This document shows, piece by piece, positions 53,550-64,000 of a DNA stretch of 64,000 bases (position 1 is the first letter of the stretch; each line of letters starts with the position of its first letter). Where the stretch lies: NCBI GenBank assembly GCA_963693315.1, contig OY856186.1, positions 370,104,850-370,168,849 of the forward strand, read 5' to 3'. The notes beneath the pieces are model-generated. The model searched no databases, was not told the origin of the DNA, and saw only the letters and a list, made by a program, of their open reading frames with translations. Both the position numbers and the translations under genes were made by a program. Source of the DNA: Diogma glabrata. Taxonomy: Eukaryota > Arthropoda > Insecta > Diptera > Cylindrotomidae.

Positions 53550-55345
53550 GGACCTTAAAAAAAAACTGTTTTATTTTTTGTGCGACACTCTCTTATTTTG
53601 TGTCAATGCCCATAAAAAAAATTATGTGTAAAAATTGAAATCAATCGGTCAACTCTAGGGTGCCCCGGTCACTTAAAGTTGAGAGGTTTTGTTGTGGCCA
53701 TTACAAAGAAAAATTTAAATTTTTTGTACGACACCCTCCCATTTGGTGTCAATACCCATAAAAATATTATGTGTAAAATTTGAAATCAATCGGTCAACTC
53801 TAAGGGGTGCCCCCGGCCACTTAAAGTTGAGAGGTTTTGTTGTGGCCATTATAAAGAAAAATTTAAATTTTTTGTACGACACCCTCCCGTTTGGTGTCAA
53901 TACCCATAAAAATATTATATGCAAAATTTGAAATCAATCGTTCAACACTAAGGCGTGCCCCCGACTGAAGGGAGGGCGTCGCACAAAAAATAAAATTTTT
54001 TTTTTAAGGTCCAGAACAAAATTTCTCAACTTTGAGTGGACGGAGGCACGTCTTAGAATTGACCGATTGATTTCAAATTTTGTAAATAACATTTTTAAGG
54101 GTATTCACACAAAATGGAAGGGTGTCGTACAAAAAATTTAAATTTTTCTTTGTAATGGCCAGAACAAAACCTTTCAAGTTTAACTGGCCGGGGGCACGTC
54201 TTAGAGTTGAACGATTGATTTCAAATTTTATACATAATTTTTTTATGGGTATTGACACAAAATGGGAGGGTGTCACAGAAAAAATAATATGTTTTTTAAG
54301 GTCCGAAATGAAATTTCTCAACTTTAAGTGGCCGGAGGCACGTCTTAGAATTGACCGATTGATTTCAAATTTTGCAAATAATATTTTTACTGGTATTGAC
54401 ATGAAATGGAAGGGTGTCGTACACAAAATTTAAATTTTCTTTGTATTGGCCAGAACAAAACCTTTCAAGTTTAAGTGGCCGGGGGCACGCCTTAGAGTTG
54501 AACGATTGATTTCAAATTTTACACATAATTTTTTATGGGTATTGACATGAAATGGGAGGGTGTCGCTCAAAAAATAAAATTTTTTTATTAAAGGTCCAGA
54601 ACAAAATTTCTCAACTTTAAGTGGCCGGAGGCACGTCTTAGGATTGACCGATTGATTTCAAATTTTGCAAATAATATTTTTACGGGTATTGACATGAAAT
54701 GGGAGGGTGTCGCACAAAAAGTTTAAATTTCTCTTTATAATGGCCAGAACAAAACCTCTCAACTTTAAGTGGCTGGGGGCGTGCCTTAAAGTTGAACGAT
54801 TGATTTCAAATTTTGCAAAGAACATTTTTAAGGGTATTCACATGAAATGGGAGGGTGTCGTACAAAAAATTTAAATTTTTCTTTGTAATGGCCAGAACAA
54901 AACCTTTCAAGTTTAAGTGGCCCCCCCGCACGTCTTAGAGTTGAACGATTGATTTTACATTTAACACATAATTTTTTTATGGGTATTGACACGAAATGGG
55001 AGGGTATCGTACACAAAATTTAAATTTTCTTTGTAATGGCCACAACCAAACCTCTCAACTTTAAGTGGCCGGGGGCACCCCTTAGAGTGGACCGATTGAT
55101 TTGAATTTTTACACATAACTTTTTTATAGGTATTGACACGAAATGAGAGGGTGTCGCGCCAAAAATAAAAAAAAAATTTTTTTAAGGTCCACAACAAAAT
55201 TTCTCAACTTTAAGTGGCCAGAGGCACGTCTTAGAATTGACCGATTGATATCAAATTTTGCAAATACTATTTTTATGGGTATTCACACGAAATGGGAGGG
55301 TGCCGTACAAAAATTTAAAATTTTTGTTTTTAAGGGCCACCCTAA
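53550..55345. mobile_element. Foldback-like element with arms of a 147-bp tandem repeat
   Basis: About three units in minus orientation (anchor TCAATC at 53641, 53786, 53934) face about nine in plus orientation (anchor GATTGA at 54065, 54213, 54357, 54504, 54650, 54798, 54947, 55094, 55243). Spacing is 144-149 bp. The switch is near 53960-53990. Outer ends are roughly inverted: GGACCTTAAAAAAAAA on the left and, reverse-complemented, GGCCCTTAAAAAC preceded by ATTAGGGT on the right. Unequal arms of tandem repeats recall Drosophila FB/Galileo foldback elements. No transposase is present. Open frames inside are by-products of the repeats. Confidence 0.75.
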
Positions 55346-55349
55346 TATA

Positions 55350-55800
55350 TATATATATAAAATTCAAAAATTCTATTTTTTTCAAAATTCTAAAAATATT
55401 GCAAAAATTCTTACAAAATTAACAATTGAAACCTTTTTCACAATTCCAAAAATATTCCAAAAATTAGAATGAAATCAAATATTTAAACTTTTTCTAAATT
55501 CCAATAATAATCCAAAAATTCTTAAAAATTCAAACTTTTTCCAAAATTCTAAAAATATTGCAAAAATTATTACAAAATCAAAAATTGAAAATTTTTTCAA
55601 AATTCCAAAAATTATAATAAAATCAAAAATTAAAAATTTATCAAAATTCTAAAAATATTCCAAAAATTCTTACAAAATCAAAAATTAAAACTTTTTCCGG
55701 AATTCTAAAAATATTGCAAAAATTATTACAAAATCAAAAATTCAAACTTTTTCAAAATTCCAAAAATACTTCAAAAACTATAACAAATTCAAAAATTTCC
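55350..55800. repeat. AATTCCAAAAATATT-type degenerate tandem repeat, right flank
   Basis: Many degenerate units of about 60-75 bp built on AAAATTC(C/T)AAAAATATTNC, AAAAATTNTTACAAAATC and AAACTTTTTC. No coding content. Confidence 0.75.
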
Positions 55801-55859
55801 ATGACCAATTTCATTTTCAATTACATTTTCAATTACAACAGATTTTCCAAAAAATTGGC

Positions 55860-56180
55860 TAAAAAATAAATGAAATCATTTTTTGACACACTTGACATTA
55901 TTTTTTTGACAAACTTATAATGCCATAATTCTCTATAATAATAATAAAATTTCATGTCATACAAACTATTAATTTTATTTTTTTTCTAAAAAAACAGACA
56001 CACTTGACAACAATTTTTTGACAAGCTGATAATGCCATAATTCTCAATAATGATAATAAAATTTCATTTCAAACAAACAATTTTATTTTTTTCCGAAGAA
56101 TTGGGTAAAAAATAAATCAAAATCTTTCTTTTGACACACGTGACAACATGTTTTTGATAAACTTATAATGCAATAATCTA
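55860..56180. repeat. Three degenerate tandem copies, about 120 bp each
   Basis: TTTTGACACACTTGACA-like starts near 55878, 55990 and 56128 are each followed by GACAAACTTATAATGCCATAAT-like sequence. The first two also share AATAATAAAATTTCAT, which precedes the third start. Confidence 0.65.
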
Positions 56181-56935
56181 GTTTCTGATCTCACATACCA
56201 ATCCCTACCATCAAGATTTCTCCAAATTTAATGTTCCTACTCGCAATCACTTAAACTGAACGTTTTTTAAGCCAATAATATGAAAATTTGTTATTTTTGA
56301 CACACATAATGATTTTTTGACACACTTCCGGTACAGTTATCAAACACAGCGTCCTTTCGGACCTGTCCCTTGAGTTTACCTATTTTTAGAAAAAAAGTTT
56401 TTGAAATCCCTTCAGCGGTTTTCCCTGTAGGTAATGACAGACAGACATACATTTTTTTTTGCTTTTTTAGAATCAGGAGGTCCTAAAACGTCGAGAAATG
56501 TCAAAAAAAGTGGGGGTAAGAATTTCACTTTGAGCTCATAAATGTAATACTTAGGTCTTTCAGACCGAAGTGAAAATTCGAAAATGAAACGAAACCTACT
56601 ATGTTTTTATCGTCTGCTATACTGACTTTGAATCACGCTATGTTTCTATATATGATAAAATTATCACCAAACCAACCAATTAATATGGTTTTATGCATTC
56701 TTATTGTTATTGTAATTTTGAATATGGAAATTATTAATTAAATTACATACTTTTGTTTTCTAGTAACGTATAATCATGGTCAAATAAAAAATAACAATAA
56801 TAAGGAAAAAGCGGACTATGTGTGTATTATCTGTTTGCTTTAAATTGTATAGTTTCGTCCATAAAATCGACTTGGGTTTGGTGGTATAGATCATCAAAAA
56901 TTTTAAATTAAGTTACAACTTATGTAAAGCTTCAA
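56181..56935. other. Non-coding stretch before the gap
   Basis: Includes a less AT-rich part (56320-56580) with GACAGACAGACATAC, probably from an unidentified transposon; no protein frame seen. Confidence 0.4.
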
Positions 56936-57135
56936 NNNNNNNNNNNNNNNNNNNNNNNNNNNNNNNNNNNNNNNNNNNNNNNNNNNNNNNNNNNNNNNNN
57001 NNNNNNNNNNNNNNNNNNNNNNNNNNNNNNNNNNNNNNNNNNNNNNNNNNNNNNNNNNNNNNNNNNNNNNNNNNNNNNNNNNNNNNNNNNNNNNNNNNNN
57101 NNNNNNNNNNNNNNNNNNNNNNNNNNNNNNNNNNN
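56936..57135. other. Assembly gap, 200 N
   Basis: Exactly 200 N, a conventional placeholder length, so the real distance is unknown. It hides the left end of copy 2 of the duplication and part of its foldback cluster. Confidence 0.99.
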
Positions 57136-60100
57136 ATCAATACCACTTGCTTGAAGAATTTTTCAAAAAATTATGAGAATTTATCAACGAACGAGGGGAA
57201 TTCGGTTAGAAAATGTTTTGCCATTTTTCATTTCTTTATATATTTTTTATGAATTATACGTTGGCCTACTTTGATATCAGTTAATTATTTCAAAATTAGA
57301 TTGATAATTTTTAATATTCCAGTAGGCCAGACGTATAAATATTTGTTTTTAGTATAATTCAAATGTTATTGGTGAAATTGAATGATGTCATTACATTTTA
57401 GATAATTTCATTGGTTTAAATTAAAATAAAACTAAGGCAAAAAATGTTCAACCTAATTTTGAAATAATTAACTGATATCACAGTAGGCCAACGTATAATT
57501 CATAAAAAATATATAAATAAATAAAAAAAGGCAAAACATTTTCTAAACGAATTCCCCTCGTTCGTTGATAAATTCTTATAATTTTTGGAAAAATTCCTCA
57601 AGCAAGTGGTATTGATAAAAGCCCTCGGTCTACGGCCTCGTGCTTTTATCAATATACTTGCTTCCGAAATTTTTATTTTGAATTATTCAAGTTGCGTTTT
57701 GTATGAAATCCTATATAAATTTTTTTGAATTTATTCTCTTATCCCCCTTTTGCTGCGCCATTACGGTAAACACAGGAACAGAAAAATCGCTCTATATTTA
57801 AAAACTTTAATGTTCAAGTGTTTTGATGAAAACCAAAATATTGAATTTCAACATTAGGGATTTATTTCGAGGATTATTTTTTTTGAAACGGCTTTGAAGC
57901 TAGTGAGACCGTTGCGTTTTATTTAATAAAAATATTTGCCGTTTTTGTTAATTCATTCGCAATAGAATAGATAGAGTAGATTGTTCTAATTTCGAGCACA
58001 TTCTGTCAAAATTTTCAAAACTAGTACATTCAGAATATTCCGAATGAATTAACGAAAACGCCAATTATATGACATACAAGGGTGACAAGGCGTCTGTTTC
58101 ATAAAGTGTTTGATTTATTTAACCGAAATATGTTCGTATGTTGGAACCATATATGTAGATACAATTGATGATTAATGGAAAAGATATTGTGTGTCAGTCG
58201 TACTTCCATTTCTCGTTCTCTTTACCTATAGCAATATACTATACAGTTACTCCAAATTATCAAAAACTTTTCAACCCACTTGTTTGTAAAAACAAAGACA
58301 TTTATTTTAAATATTGTGAAGTAAATCGAACACTTCAGGGAAGATCGTCTCATATTCGTTTTATTTTCCATATAGTTTTTTCTAACTATGGGAAACTAAA
58401 AAGAAGTTAAGTTTTTTTGTTAATTGTTTTTTTATTGTTCTTTTGTTAATTTTTTTATGTTTGAAAAAAATTGAGTGAGTTGGGGTTTGGAAAGTGTTGC
58501 AACAAGTTGGTTGGGTGGAGTTTTGAACGGTGATGTTCAGTGGTCGTAGAGTTAAATGATAAGCTTCTTCTCTCAATTTTTTTATAAAGTTTTATTTTAT
58601 TTATCTTATTATGAAAGTCAAATCAAATTAAGTATAAGAAAAAAAAATGAAAATTTAGTACTGGAATATCTAGGAATTGATTTAAGAAAATTGTTAAATT
58701 AAGTATCTATTTATGAAAGTCAATCCAAATAAAGGAATTAGAAAAAAACAATCCGTGAACTTCGATTGTATTTTATTTCTACAATAACCAGATATAATGA
58801 ATCAAAAAAGTGAAACAGAAAGTCAGTGAATATCAGAACCAGCCGTTAGATATTGTTCGGGATAATGAAAAAGATTGGGTTGTGAGATTTTTAATTTGTT
58901 TTAGATTAGTTGGGGAAGAAAATGCAGAAAAGCCAAAATTGGACCATCAGCGAGGGTGTAGTCAGAGAAGTTTTGTTACTTTATGTTTTTTTTTGTGTTT
59001 ATATATTTTTTCTGTTAATTATGGTGTGGTAATGTAAATAAGTAAGGAAGAGTTGTGGCACAATAGTGCAACTTCGGCGAAAGTCTGGGGGTGTTTTGAG
59101 ATGCGCTATTTTTTTATTCTAAATTTCTTGTAAAGAGGTTGTCGGAAGAACCTTCGCACAACCTACTGGTAGACGTTCACTGTCTACAAAATATATCGCA
59201 ACAACAACTCCAACAAGCGACTATCTCAATTACCGATTCCACGCCATGAGATACAGTAACAGTGGTAATGCAAATCGCGGAAAACAAATTATTTTTGTTA
59301 TTTAGATTCGTTAAAACAAACAGATAAATTAGACAATTGAACAATTGGACTGTTTTCAATATAAATATACTGCACTACTTAAGTCACATTAAATCATGAT
59401 TTTTCAAATCTCATTCATTTGCGTCAAACATTTATAATTTGTAACAAATATAAGTTAAAAAATAGCCTTCACAAAAAACATCATAATCCGATTGAACTCA
59501 AAAATCATCATTTCACACTCAACACACCAACCAACACAAGAAAATCATGCTGACAATCATTTTCCTGTTAATTCATAATTGATTATTTTTAATTGTGTTG
59601 AAGTAAAAAAAAAATTGTTATTCACCAACATTATGTGAAAATGGAAAAATTAAAAACAAAATAGAAAATATAATAACCAAAACAATGTAATAACACAAAT
59701 ACACATTTTCATGTCGTTGAACTTCAAGGGTTAACGACTCAATTCATTGTATATGTATTGATGAAAGTAATTGAATTTCAGTAAGATGTTCGACTTTCTT
59801 ATTTATTTAAACTGCTAATAATAATTAGTACATTAGTTGTTAATATATTTTCTTGAGATAAAAATAAGTGTGGTAACCTTTTCAAGGACATCGAACTGAT
59901 ATAAAAATTTAATAAAACAATAAAATGGTTAAGAGTGTAGAGTCTAGACGGTTGATAGATAAATCGCATATTAAAACCACCGTCAAACTTTTCATTGTAT
60001 TTTTAGTTTTTTCTGCTGCAATAGTCAGTCATTATAAGATTACATAACAAAATTAAAAATGAATGAATGAATCATAAATTTTTTTATTTGTGATTCGATG

Positions 60101-62610
60101 AACACAAAGTAATATATCTATCGTTTATGATTCGTCATCATATCTTATGAGTCAATTGAAATATTCCTTTGTTGTATCATATTTATAAGAAGCTCGCATA
60201 ATACACAGGACATTCACATGAGATTTTCTTTGTTTAATATAAAAGCGACTAGATGCGATAAATTTCAAGTGGATAGTTAAAGCTCAAAGAAATGTTTTGA
60301 TTATATTTGTATATAATTTTTAACCAACGGATACGAATATTTAATTTAATTTTGTGTTGGTTGGTTTGTGGTAGACGATTTGAATAATCATAAAAGAAAT
60401 TAAATTATACAATTTATTTTTAAAATAGTGATTTGTTGTGAGAAAGAGGAAAATAAAATTGAATAAACAAGTCATTGCCGTACAATCGATTAAGCTTTTT
60501 CAAGGACAGAATGTGACATTGAAGAGTTCGAAACGAAAGGTTGTGCTGAATTTTGCTAGTGTTGTGCTGCAATGCGCTGTTTTATAAATATCTATGATGA
60601 AATTTGACATATTAACTCAGTTTTCGGAGTAGAGCTAATCCCCGCAATTTCTAACATAAATACGAACTCCGGTTAAATTGGATCCGTCATTTATAAACTA
60701 TAACAAAAAAAGTTTTGCTGAATTGTACAAGGATTGTGCTACAATTTGGAGTTTTATGAAGTTCGTTATTCTCATTAGAAAAAATTTGACAAATTAGCTG
60801 ATTTGTGTTAGTGTTGTGTTTGCAAAGCAGCTGATCTTTAATATTTGTTTTCTCTGATAGACAAAGTAAATCAGTTAAAATTTGTCATTATTCAAATTTT
60901 GAAGAAAATTAAACTCCATCATTTATGAAAAATAACATTGTGCTGAACTGAACAAAAAAGATGTGTACTGGGTTCTTGACAACAAATGGTAAAAGTTGCA
61001 AAAATGGTCTAACAAGCACATAGCTAACGCAAATTTGCACAACTTTTGTGCAACTTAGCCTGCATGCATGGTTGTTGCAATTTTATTCCATTTCCCTTCC
61101 AGGCCAAAATCTGTACTTATGAGTATGTGGTCCATAATATTTGAAGTTATGTCTAGTTTTTACTCCAAAATTTTTAATTAAATAAGCATTGAAAGCTCTT
61201 ATTAAAATTAAAAGTTTTTATATTAAACCTTCAATTTGATTTGCAAAAATTGTATGCGGAATCGCTTCATTAGTTTACATTATAACCAACAGTTATAAAG
61301 TGGTTTGGTTGAAACTTTCTTGCTCATGCACCTATTATCCATCATGTAGTTATATTTTATGCGAAGGCAGACGACTGGTGGTTTAGTATTTTGAGTAATA
61401 GCTTTTTGTTAAATCAAAATCCTTTGTCTATATCTATTTATTTTTTTACTAATTAATTCATATTTCTATAAACAAAAATTAAAAAATGTTTGTGATAATT
61501 AACCTAGGAAAGGGTGGTGATAATTCGAAATAATGTTTTGCAAAAAATTTCGAAAGTAGGTGTGTAACGACCGGCTTATTTCGATTTCTACTCGAAGACA
61601 AGAGTTTGGAATATCTAAAAAATATTACATAATTTGATTTTTTTGCCATTTCGGTTGCGGCGTTATTTCAACTCATACTCTATATTGGGAATCAAAATCA
61701 AACACAAAAACAACAAGTCAAAAATTTTTAAACGTCTTCTTATACAGTAATTTAAACATTTTTGTGAAAGCTAGTACCAATAAAAAAACTGCCACATGCA
61801 CAAACATTATGAAAGCATGTATGAGCTTTCGTTGTTCAATTACGATTGTTCATGCTTTTTTTTTTATTTTCGTGTTATTGATTTTTTTTGTTGTATGATA
61901 ATTTTGAGATCATGAGGAATTATTGTATTGAACGTAAGGGTGATCAACATATATAAAAAAGAAACAAAAAATAGAAAATTCTAGCTATAAATTTGATCAA
62001 ATTGTGTGATCGGCTGATTATCATATTTTTGGATATGAATCAAAAAGGATTAGATTTTGGAAGTTTACCGGTCTATAATTGTGTAAAAAATATTGATAAA
62101 CGAAAAATATAAAAAGATTGTTGTATAAGAAGATTGTTATCAAAGGTTAATTTGAGATGGATAATGAATTTTTGATTCTATTAAAAAAAATTTTTAATAG
62201 AAAAGACAATTTATTTGTGCATCAAGAAATGATATTTTTATGTGAACAAAATTTTTGTGAAAAAGATCTAAATTTATAAAATAAAAACTGGATATCAAGT
62301 TTAAAGTATTCATTGTTTTTTTTTATGATCAAAGGCCCTCTCCACATTTTTATGCACAGCAACACATCACTTCTTCGTTCCTTACCTCTTTGCCTATAAA
62401 TTAAATTGGAGTTATGATATGAGGTAAGACGGCAAAATGGGAAGAAAAGAAGAAGTGGTGTGTTGCACTGCATACAAGTGAGAAAAAGTCGTTGTGAAAA
62501 TCGTTGTTATATAAAATTAATTAATAGAATGCCATTGATTGATTGAACTATGTAGGAATTACAATTAGCTGTTCAATGGTGACAGCGGTTTTCCTAATAC
62601 GATAAAAAAA
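57136..62610 (+). repeat. Large non-coding duplication, copy 2
   Basis: Counterpart of 20062-25330. It keeps the inner foldback arms (57136-57660), the diverged GATAATTCGAAATAAT block near 61520 and the hairpin near 62330-62490. It differs by about 255 extra bases at 60636-60890 and by small indels. It is cut at 62610 by the LTR, while copy 1 goes on uninterrupted. Open frames at 58165-58410, 58382-58576 and 58810-59037 occur at matching places in copy 1 but show no coding constraint. Confidence 0.9.
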
Positions 62611-63492
62611 TGTAATTGTAAACTACGTCTGGACGTTCTCCTTACTAACGCCCTACGTATCTGCTAAAATAAAAGCATATGTAACAAAAGTAGGGAGACC
62701 TCTACAGGGTCATACCAAATCATAGGCTCGGTGGCCTTTAGACCTCTTGAACATACCTCTTATTATTGTCGAAATAAAACTCCCAAATTTTATAGTTCCT
62801 TTTTAATTTTTATTATAAATTTCTATATGAAATAATGTTTTCTCCTGAAGTACCTTACTATACTTTTTAGATATAAAATTATACTTATTCTATCTTCTGA
62901 AAATTTCTTATTATATATATCCAAAAATTCCTCATCACACGTTTCCGTGTACATACATCTTAAACAAGAAATCTTGTTCAAGCTTTATGTTATGAAATAT
63001 CATCATAACATAATTCTTGAACAATTTTTAAAACAAAAAAAACAAACATCATTGTGAAAACAAAAATTGTTTGCTTTTTTGTTTGTTTACTTCAAAAAAT
63101 TTATTTTTTAGTTAAAGTAAGTAAACAAAACAAAAAAACAATATTTCCGTAAATCAGCAGTTACAACTTTTATTTTCACAATTTAAATTCCACGATAGGT
63201 AAATAAACCTATAAACATAATTTTACATATTTATTTAATTTGCAATCTGTTCATAATTTATTATGATTATTACATAATTAAAGAAAATATGAAAATATTC
63301 AACCTTCATAACTGTGTCAAAATATACGTACTTGGACTTAATTTGTAATTCATTTTTGATTAAACATTTATGCGTTCGACTTTGACTTATATGATTTTTA
63401 AAAAAGGGTTGAAAATCTTCACATTATCTTGTACAAAGGTTTGACTTAGGAAAATGGATATAAGAGTAAATGGTTCCTCAGATACCATTACA
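62611..63492 (-). mobile_element. 3' LTR of a Gypsy-type retrotransposon, 882 bp
   Basis: The sequence leaves the duplication exactly at a TGTAAT and runs to an ATTACA at 63487-63492, giving perfect 6-base inverted termini (TG...CA). On the minus strand the integrase relic lies upstream, so this is the 3' LTR. Just before it, in element orientation, is AAAGGTCCCGGA, a weak polypurine tract. The 5' LTR and the other target-site copy are outside the window. The LTR end is inferred from these termini and has not been checked against a second copy. Confidence 0.7.
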
Positions 63493-63758
63493 TCCGGGAC
63501 CTTTAGAAGTGAAACAAACTATCAGAAAGTTTGTTTTACTCTCTTTTTACTTAAACTTTTGGAAAAAATTAATCAATAACATTTACAAATTTACAAAATT
63601 TTGACTTATCTATATACATATTATGCTACATCACAATTTATAATATTTGAGATTATTTATCAGTATAACAAGCACTATTTCTTATCTTATGTTTTATTAT
63701 TTTATGTATTTAATCTGAGAAAATTTTATAATATCATCAGCTTAATTCTACTATGAGC
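63493..63758. mobile_element. Retrotransposon interior between pol and 3' LTR
   Basis: About 266 bp of AT-rich sequence between the pol stop codon and the LTR. Too short for an envelope-like gene and none is seen. Confidence 0.55.
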
Positions 63759-64000
63759 CTAATCTACCTTACATTTCTTTTTTAATCTGTTCTTATGAAT
63801 AAATTTTTCTATATTGCCTATCTTAATTTTTACATTGCAATCCTTAATCTCTAAAACTTCATATGGTCCACTAAATGGTGGATCCAATTTCTTCCTCTCT
63901 CCTTGTTTTAACCAGACTTCATCACCTATACTAATATCTAACGGATTTATGACTCTATCGTACGTGTTCTTTCTATTAACCTTTGCCGCAATTAGTAAAT
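63759..64000 (-). CDS. Gypsy-type pol, integrase C-terminus (partial)
   Basis: An open minus-strand frame enters at the window edge and ends at TAG (63761-63759), about 80 codons. It reads Y-D-R-V-I-N-P-L-D-I-S-I-G-D-E-V-W-L, then R-K-K-L-D-P-P-F-S-G-P-Y-E-V and I-H-K-N-R-L-K-K. This is the integrase C-terminal (GPY/F) module, with the G-P-Y-E-V motif and the K-N-R-L-K ending of 412/mdg1-like Gypsy elements. No stop interrupts the visible part. With its sharp LTR this may be the youngest element in the window. The rest of pol is beyond 64000. Confidence 0.85.
   Translation of the reverse strand, partial: LLIAAKVNRKNTYDRVINPLDISIGDEVWLKQGERKKLDPPFSGPYEVLEIKDCNVKIKIGNIEKFIHKNRLKKKCKVD

Noticed and set aside
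53715..55472. Several 60-117-residue open frames in the 147-bp repeat array
   Set aside because: They repeat the same translated unit, occur on both strands and match no protein; they follow from the repeat structure.
56913..57146. Open frame through the N block
   Set aside because: Made of undetermined bases.
58810..59037. Frame with W-V-V-R-F-L-I-C, present in both duplicate copies
   Set aside because: The five differences between copies in the shared stretch are all amino-acid changing, so there is no sign of protein constraint.

Overview
The window looks like arthropod, probably insect, nuclear DNA. It is strongly AT-rich, has one spliced host gene with a very long intron, and carries an insect-type mix of transposon relics: an R1/I-type LINE, a Jockey/CR1-type LINE end, mariner, hAT, a TTAA-flanked MITE, Ty3/Gypsy and probable BEL/Pao. 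I could not fix the species.

The only convincing host gene is a LONRF-family gene (LON peptidase N-terminal domain and RING finger protein, a predicted E3 ubiquitin ligase) on the minus strand. It can be read complete in six coding exons: 43569-42948, 12577-12459, 11991-11857, 11668-11192, 10862-10107 and 10043-9822. Phases agree at every junction and every splice site is GT/AG. The predicted protein has 776 residues in the order TPR, RING 1, TPR, RING 2, LON substrate-binding domain, then a cysteine-rich tail. Intron 1 is about 30.4 kb and takes up nearly half of the window; it is full of decayed mobile elements and AT-rich filler.

Layout. 1-4.7 kb: Ty3/Gypsy integrase relic split by a 3.7-kb hAT element with a perfect 8-bp target duplication. 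4.7-9.8 kb: filler, a 567-bp TTAA-flanked MITE, one stray unit of a 147-bp repeat, and a ~410-bp AT microsatellite. 9.8-12.6 kb: LONRF exons 6 to 2. 12.6-42.9 kb: LONRF intron 1, with LINE relics, a gag relic, a three-copy dispersed repeat, a foldback cluster, copy 1 of a >5.2-kb non-coding duplication and a mariner relic. 42.9-43.6 kb: LONRF exon 1. 43.6-49.3 kb: upstream DNA with a small MITE, a perfect (CA)185 tract and an orphan LPCAT3/MBOAT5-like exon carrying an in-frame stop. 49.3-52.25 kb: LINE relic that kept its 5' part and lost its 3' part. 53.5-55.35 kb: a foldback-like element whose arms are opposed arrays of a ~147-bp repeat. 56936-57135: a 200-base assembly gap. 57.1-62.6 kb: copy 2 of the duplication, cut by the LTR (62611-63492) of a Gypsy-type element whose integrase end runs off the window at 64000.

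I found no operons, CRISPR arrays, tRNA or rRNA genes, and no clearly new protein-coding system. The most unusual items are the foldback element with 147-bp tandem arms, the near-identical non-coding duplication, and the orphan acyltransferase exon.
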